Shown here: positions 59,416 to 64,000 of the stretch, in pieces
Numbering within the stretch: position 1 is the stretch's first letter
How the letters are laid out: each line of letters opens with the position of its first letter
Assembly (NCBI GenBank): GCA_949752795.1
Contig: OX457057.1
Span: forward strand, 104,125,513 to 104,189,512
Source of the DNA: Hyperoodon ampullatus
Taxonomy: Eukaryota > Chordata > Mammalia > Artiodactyla > Ziphiidae
DNA length: 64,000 nucleotides
Direction: 5' to 3'
Position numbers and translations under genes: made by a program
The notes under the pieces: generated by a model
Database searches by the model: none
What the model was told of the DNA's origin: nothing
Seen by the model: the letters and a program-made list of their open reading frames with translations, nothing else

Positions 59416-59901
59416 TTGTGTCCAGAACCCGGATGCCGATGGGGGCCGACTCTTCCTCTGTCAGCCGGTACCATTCCTTCTGAGGGCTGGGCAGCCACTC
59501 CTCCACGTGGCAGGAGTAGTTGCCCGTGTCCTGAGGGCTTGCCTGCAGCACTGTGAGCCGGTAGAGTAGCGGGGAGAGCCTCTGGAAGCGAAGCCTGCCC
59601 TCCCAGGGGCTGCCCTCTGGGCCAAAGACAGCGTCTGGGCCCACGCTCAGCAGGGCTGTCCGTTCTGTGGGGTCCTCTTCCTCCTCTTCCTCCTCTTCTT
59701 CCCCCTCCTCCCCCTCCTCCTCCCCATCTTCCAGGCCAGGGCTGCGCCTTTTCCCTCCAGCTTTAGTCCTCAGGGAGTACCAGGCCACAGCGAAGCGGGA
59801 GTCCTGGCTGGAGCGAGACACGATGTTACAGTCCAGCTGGAAAGCTGCCTTCTCGGACACCGTGGCGTTGGGGACCACCGTGTCCACCTGCAGGGCGGCA
59901 T
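59416..59901 (-). CDS. IGSF3: IGSF3 penultimate coding exon, membrane-proximal Ig domain with acidic insert
   Basis: This 486-nt exon (162 codons) runs from the CTCCCCCAG acceptor at 59902 to a GTGAGT donor at 59415, phase 1 at both ends. It encodes an Ig V-type domain: DAALQVDTVVPNATVSEKAA, first cysteine in QLDCN, tryptophan in VAWYSLR, and LTVLQASPQDTGNYSCHVEE with the second cysteine. The family Glu-Trp motif follows as EEWLPSP. Between the C and D strands sits a run of glutamates, GEEEGEEGEEEEEEEEED, coded by a GAG/GAA repeat. N-glycosylation is possible at NAT and NYS. It joins in frame to the transmembrane exon as LDTSSTLQ. Confidence 0.95.
59676..59738 (-). repeat. GAG/GAA coding microsatellite in IGSF3
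   Basis: On the plus strand it reads CCTCTTCCTCCTCTTCCTCC and continues C/T-only. In the IGSF3 frame it encodes the glutamate run. Confidence 0.9.
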
Positions 59902-59949
59902 CTGGGGGAGACAAGGCTGTTTTAATTTCTGTTCAAAACAACCTAAATG

Positions 59950-60240
59950 TCCACCACTAAATATGTTCTAGTAATATACAAGAGGATTCTATGTAGCTAC
60001 TGAAAGGAACAAAGGGGCGTTGTGTGCAGAGAGGTGGAAGGAGATTCAAGAAAAATTGTTAGAGTACAGCACAGTGTGTACTCTATGCATCATCGAGTGG
60101 AAGAAAATAGAAAATAAGTTTTATACTGACATAAGAATCTGTTTATATTTGCATGGAATATCTGTGGAAGAATGCACAAGGAGCTGGTAACATGGATGCT
60201 TATAGGAATCCAGGGAGGGAGGGACACTTATTTTCACTGT
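59950..60240 (+). mobile_element. Old L1 3' fragment
   Basis: AATGTCCACCACTAAATATG, GAATCTGTTTATATTTGCAT and ATCTGTGGAAGAATGCACAA fit old ME-type L1. Confidence 0.45.
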
Positions 60241-60248
60241 AACCCCTT

Positions 60249-60655
60249 GTAGTGGTTGAATAGTGTCCCCCCAAATTCATGTCCACCTGGACCCTCCGAA
60301 TTTCCTTAACTGGAAATAGGGTCTTTGCAGATGTAATTAGTTAAGATGTACTCATATACTGATTTGGGGCAGGCCTGAATATAAGAAGAGGAGAGGACAC
60401 AGAGAGACACACAGAGAGGAGGACACGGGAAGGCAGAGGCAGAGACTGGAGTGATGCAGCCACAAGCCAGGGAACATGGGGCCGTGAGAAGCTGGAAGAG
60501 GCAAGGAAGGACCCCTCCCTAGAACCTTCGGGGAGCAGGGGCCTGATGACACCTTGATTTCACACTTCTAGCCTCCAGAACTGAGAGAGAATAGATTTCT
60601 GTTGTTTGAAGCTACAATGCTTGTGCTAATCTGTTATGGCAGCCCTTGGAAATGA
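60249..60655 (+). mobile_element. MLT/MaLR-type solitary LTR
   Basis: TGGTTGAATAGTGTCCCCCC, GGGTCTTTGCAGATGTAATT, CTAGCCTCCAGAACTGAGAG and CTGTTATGGCAGCCCT identify an old LTR in an IGSF3 intron. The 60660-62000 stretch to its right is intronic with nothing recognised. Confidence 0.75.
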
Positions 60656-61999
60656 ATTCACCCCATCAGCAGCTTTTGAATTTAAACTGGGTACATGTAG
60701 ATTATTGCCTATACCACAGGGAACCAACCCAAGCAGGTAAAAATTCTCCAAGGACTGAAGCTAAACAACAGACAATAAACCTGAAAGGGCCCCTCACCCT
60801 GAGTATGGACCCCCAGGAGGATAACACAGACAGCATCCTGACAGAGGTGGGAGATGCAGACTAGCCACGGAGAGACACCTGAGCAGGTAAATCACAACCC
60901 ACAGACATCACCAGACAGCTGTATCTGTTTCTTTCCTTCGCGGGTTTTGGCTCACTGGGGTAGGTTCTAAACAAGTAATTCACTCCCTACCTCCTCAAGG
61001 GCCTCCCTTTGGCTCTGTTTATGAAATGCTCATGAAAGATGCCAATGTGGCATCAACGAAAGTAGAGAGACCAAATCGGATTCTACTTGGATGACAACCA
61101 AATAGGAACATTTCCCAAGTACTGTCCTGGGCTTTCAATGAAGTGGCTGAATCGGCGTGCCAGTGAACACAAAGCTGGTTACCACTGCTTCCGTGGGGCT
61201 CTGACAAGCCCCTCCCCGACCCCCTCAGCATATCTGGAACCTTGTGTGCACCACTGGACACAAAAACTTAGGAGCCAGCTATAGGTGGCAGGCACGGTGC
61301 ATCAGCCCAGCTATCACCGGGGCTGGGGAGAGATGCTGGAGGGTGGAAAGCGGCAGGACAGGAAATCAGTTCACAGGCAACTCAAACTCCCTCACTCATC
61401 GCCTTATCCCTCCAGGGAGCAAGGCGGACGTGCCAACAGAGAGAGATGCTGTGCAGTGAGGCAGTGGACCCATCATGGCAAGGTGGTCAGGGACCGTGGG
61501 ACATTCAGTTCCCCAGAAGGGCCTCTTCCCATCTACTCTCTCTTTGCTGTCTTCTTGTCTAAAGCTCACAATTTTTCGGGGCCCCTTCAAGTGCCTTGTC
61601 TCTGTTAATGAATTAAGTTTTTGGTTTCCCTGTCCCCTTGTAGAAGAGGCCAAAGTATCTCCCTGGTCAGCCTTTGACACTCTTTCCTTCCTTTTCCATG
61701 TGTAAGCTACAAGAAAAAAGTTCGTCCCTGCCCCTCCCCGAGGTCAGGCTGATGCTCCCATGCTGTGACCTTGACCAGTGACTCTGGGCTGTGGGTGAGG
61801 AATGAAGTTCTCTCTCTTCCCCAGTGAGCCAAACACAACTACTAATCTACTCAGCTACAATCTCACCCAGGGTAGTCCTTCAGTTTATATATTTCGTACT
61901 ATGGTCGCCCCTAAGCAATGCAAGGCGATTCTTAACCCAACTTTTAGAGCTCTTTTATTTCAAGTCTTCTATATGTTCAACTTATATCTCAGAAAAAAA

Positions 62000-62188
62000 G
62001 CTTTGAGGTACATCTACATAATGAATGTTATGCAACCAGTAAAAATGGTGGACATGAAATGCTTTCAATGACATGGGGAAAGGCTCACAAAAGAATGCTG
62101 AGTGGGGAAAAAAAAATCACATAAAACAATAAGATCCTGACTTCGTTTAGAAAGAAAGAGAGAGAGAGAGAGGGAGAGAGACAGAGGG
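62000..62188 (+). mobile_element. Old L1 fragment with (GA)n tract
   Basis: GAATGTTATGCAACCAGTAA and AATGACATGGGGAAAGGCTC fit old L1. It runs into a GA microsatellite at about 62150-62188. Confidence 0.5.
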
Positions 62189-62227
62189 AATATGAAGATA
62201 TGTAGGTAGTGAGATTACACATAACTT

Positions 62228-62342
62228 TTTGGTTTTTTGGCTGTAGAGCATGAGGGATCTCAGTTCCTCGACCAGGGATTGAACCTGTGCCCCCTGCGTT
62301 GGAAGCGCGGAGTCTTAACCACTGGACCCCCAGGGAAGTCCC
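62228..62342 (-). mobile_element. CHR-type SINE, truncated
   Basis: Reversed head ending CCCCCAGGGAAGTCCCC with GGATTGAACCTGTGCCCCCT. Confidence 0.85.
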
Positions 62343-62423
62343 CACAGATAAATTTTCTTTTCAAAACTGTATTTTTCTGTTTTCCAAATGCTTTGTTATT
62401 AGCATGACCACCTTATATAATCA

Positions 62424-62475
62424 GGGAAGAAAGGAAGGAAGGAAGGGAGGGAAGGAGGGAGGGAGGGAGGAAGGC
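62424..62475. repeat. GGAA/GGGA simple repeat
   Basis: GGAAGGAAGGAAGGGAGGGA units. The rest to 63860 is IGSF3 intron with nothing recognised. Confidence 0.9.
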
Positions 62476-63861
62476 AGGCTACTCAACTGACTGAACACAA
62501 GGCAGCCTCAGGGCTGCAGATTCAGGGGTCACATTGTGAGCACACAGTGTGGCGGGAGGGAAACTTGGGTTACCACCCAGTCTGCTCAGAGTACTGGCTG
62601 TGCGACACTTCTCTTCAGGCTTCAGTTCCCTCGACAGTAAAACCCACCACTTGAGGCTGTGGTGAAGACTGAACATAAACAGCCTCACTGTGGCTGGGAC
62701 GCAGCTGGCTGCCTCCTCCCACGCTGCCTGGGGCCTCAGTGTGCGGATCTCCAAAATGGGTGGGAGGTGTAGGAGGAGAGTGCTCAGCTGCCGTGTTTAC
62801 CATTTACCTTTGGGAAAAGACACGCAGCAGCTTCTAAGCAAGGGGGACGGGGGAAGAAAGCTCAGGGGAAATATGAGTGACTCAAAGTAGAGGCAATTTC
62901 CCCTCCAGCTTAGGCAAGACACGGAGGAGAGAGATAATGTCCCTCTCCTGTAACAAAGGCTGTATGCACTCCCCGAAGTGTGTTCATTGATGTGTGGGGC
63001 GGGCACAGCCGTGAAGCTCCAGGATTCCACCAACAAAAAGAGCTGCTCTACTTAGATGTGAAAACATTATGAAAGCTTCCAACAGTGCCCACCACCACAA
63101 ACAGAACCCCGGATGCTCAGAACACAAGACAAAGCATTCCCCTGGATGGAGGTCACAGTGCATTTCTGCTCCATGTCCTTCAGGGGATCACTGACTTTTT
63201 GCTCTGATATGAATGAATGATGATGTGATGTTTCTCAGGACACAGGAACCCTGCACATCTTTGCTTTAATTATGTGTTTGAATGTGGAACAATAATTCTA
63301 CCCAGTAATTATATGCATTTGGGTACTTTAGAAGCAACAATAAAGAAAAGCACAAGGCCACATAGAACAGTCATTAGTACCAATAAAATTATTAGGAAGT
63401 GAGAGTATAAAGGCTGCAGTTACTTCATTTTCCATTTAGATCATATGAATCAATTCTTTTCCACTGAAAATCCACAAGCTGAATTTTCTGAACCACATGG
63501 CTACTGTTTCAAGATTTTTGCCACTTGTCTGAATCTGAATGTATTCTTTAAAAAGAAAATATTCTAGGCTCTGCAATAAATAATTGACAAATGCTACTCT
63601 AGTTAAGAAATAGAATCACCTTAGGCCAAAGCCAGATGTGCAATTTTCCATTCACTAGGGGAAAAAAAATCTCAGACAACCGTGAATGCAAATGTACAAC
63701 GTAAATGCTCATATACTTAACTTCAAGTAACTAATTAATTGGGTTAATTTAATTAACAATTAGTTCACTTTAAAATTAACTAATTTTATGCAGTGCATAA
63801 AATATCACACTTAGAGGGGAACCACCAAAGAGAGCGGAGGCCTGGGGACATTAACCCTCAC

Positions 63862-64000
63862 CTGGTCGCATGACTCGAACAGCCGTCTGGCCAGCAGTGT
63901 CCTCTGCCCGTCTGTACCACGTGCCGCCAGGGCTGGGCAGCCACTCCTCGACGCGGCAGCTGTAGGTTCCGCTGTCCTGCACCGCCACATTCTGGATGAA
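63862..64000 (-). CDS. IGSF3: IGSF3 Ig-domain exon, cut by window edge
   Basis: The 3' part of an Ig exon reads FIQNVAVQDSGTYSCRVEEW, then LPSPGGTWYRRAEDTAGQTA and VRVMRP. It ends in phase 1 before GTGAGG. The QDSGTYSC F-strand and EEWLPSP segment repeat the arrangement of the next exon, as expected for tandem Ig domains of this protein. It joins as G|AT (Asp) to the exon at 59901. Upstream sequence lies beyond position 64000. Confidence 0.92.

Noticed and set aside
1..64000. CRISPR array, phage, operon or toxin-antitoxin system
   Set aside because: Repeats are SINEs, microsatellites and single duplications. Gene structure is spliced and mammalian, and no regular spacer array exists.

Overview
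The window is mammalian nuclear DNA, most likely from a cetacean. It carries about 27 copies of the tRNA-derived CHR-type SINE found in whales, hippos and ruminants. Many are near-identical to one another with clean target-site duplications, and most belong to the short young form or the long older form typical of whale genomes. Old L2, MIR, L1, Tigger, hAT-Charlie and MaLR LTR copies fill most of the rest. There is no bacterial, plasmid or viral-genome organisation, and nearly all open reading frames over 60 codons are repeat or CpG-island shadows.

Two immunoglobulin-superfamily genes lie on the minus strand, in the order seen on human chromosome 1p13. CD58 (LFA-3, the ligand of CD2) runs right to left: CpG-island promoter and signal-peptide exon at about 51.0 kb, IgV exon at 29.0-29.3 kb, IgC2 exon at 20.66-20.93 kb, transmembrane exon at 15.44-15.51 kb, a short tail exon at about 12.6 kb, and a 3' UTR exon at 7.2 to about 6.5 kb. 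All splice phases agree (1-1-1-1), and the joined coding exons give a 735-nt frame (244 residues plus stop), close to the human length. IGSF3 enters from the right edge. Three coding exons are visible: an Ig exon cut by the window edge at 63.86-64.0 kb, an Ig exon at 59.4-59.9 kb, and the terminal transmembrane/cytoplasmic exon at 57.34-57.59 kb. Its 3' UTR points toward the CD58 promoter.

Layout: 1-6.5 kb is flanking repeat DNA downstream of CD58 (L1, a long antisense L2, an MST-type LTR, SINEs). 6.5-51 kb is CD58. 51-57 kb is the CD58 promoter, a short intergenic gap and the probable IGSF3 3' UTR. 57-64 kb is IGSF3 exons and introns.

The most interesting observations are small-scale. The CD58 3' UTR holds a same-strand SINE that supplies AATAAA signals, while the ancestral poly(A) signal looks degraded. 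The CD58 cytoplasmic tail and stop position differ from human. A 21-bp perfect hairpin at 46.3 kb looks like a template-switch inverted insertion. Two pairs of inverted duplications, one flanking CD58 exon 2, are far more alike than old repeats should be. A 97-bp tandem duplication sits in the CD58 CpG island, and a glutamate-repeat microsatellite lies in an IGSF3 coding exon. I found no new multi-gene system. No searches could be run, so repeat names are from recognition and human comparisons are from memory.
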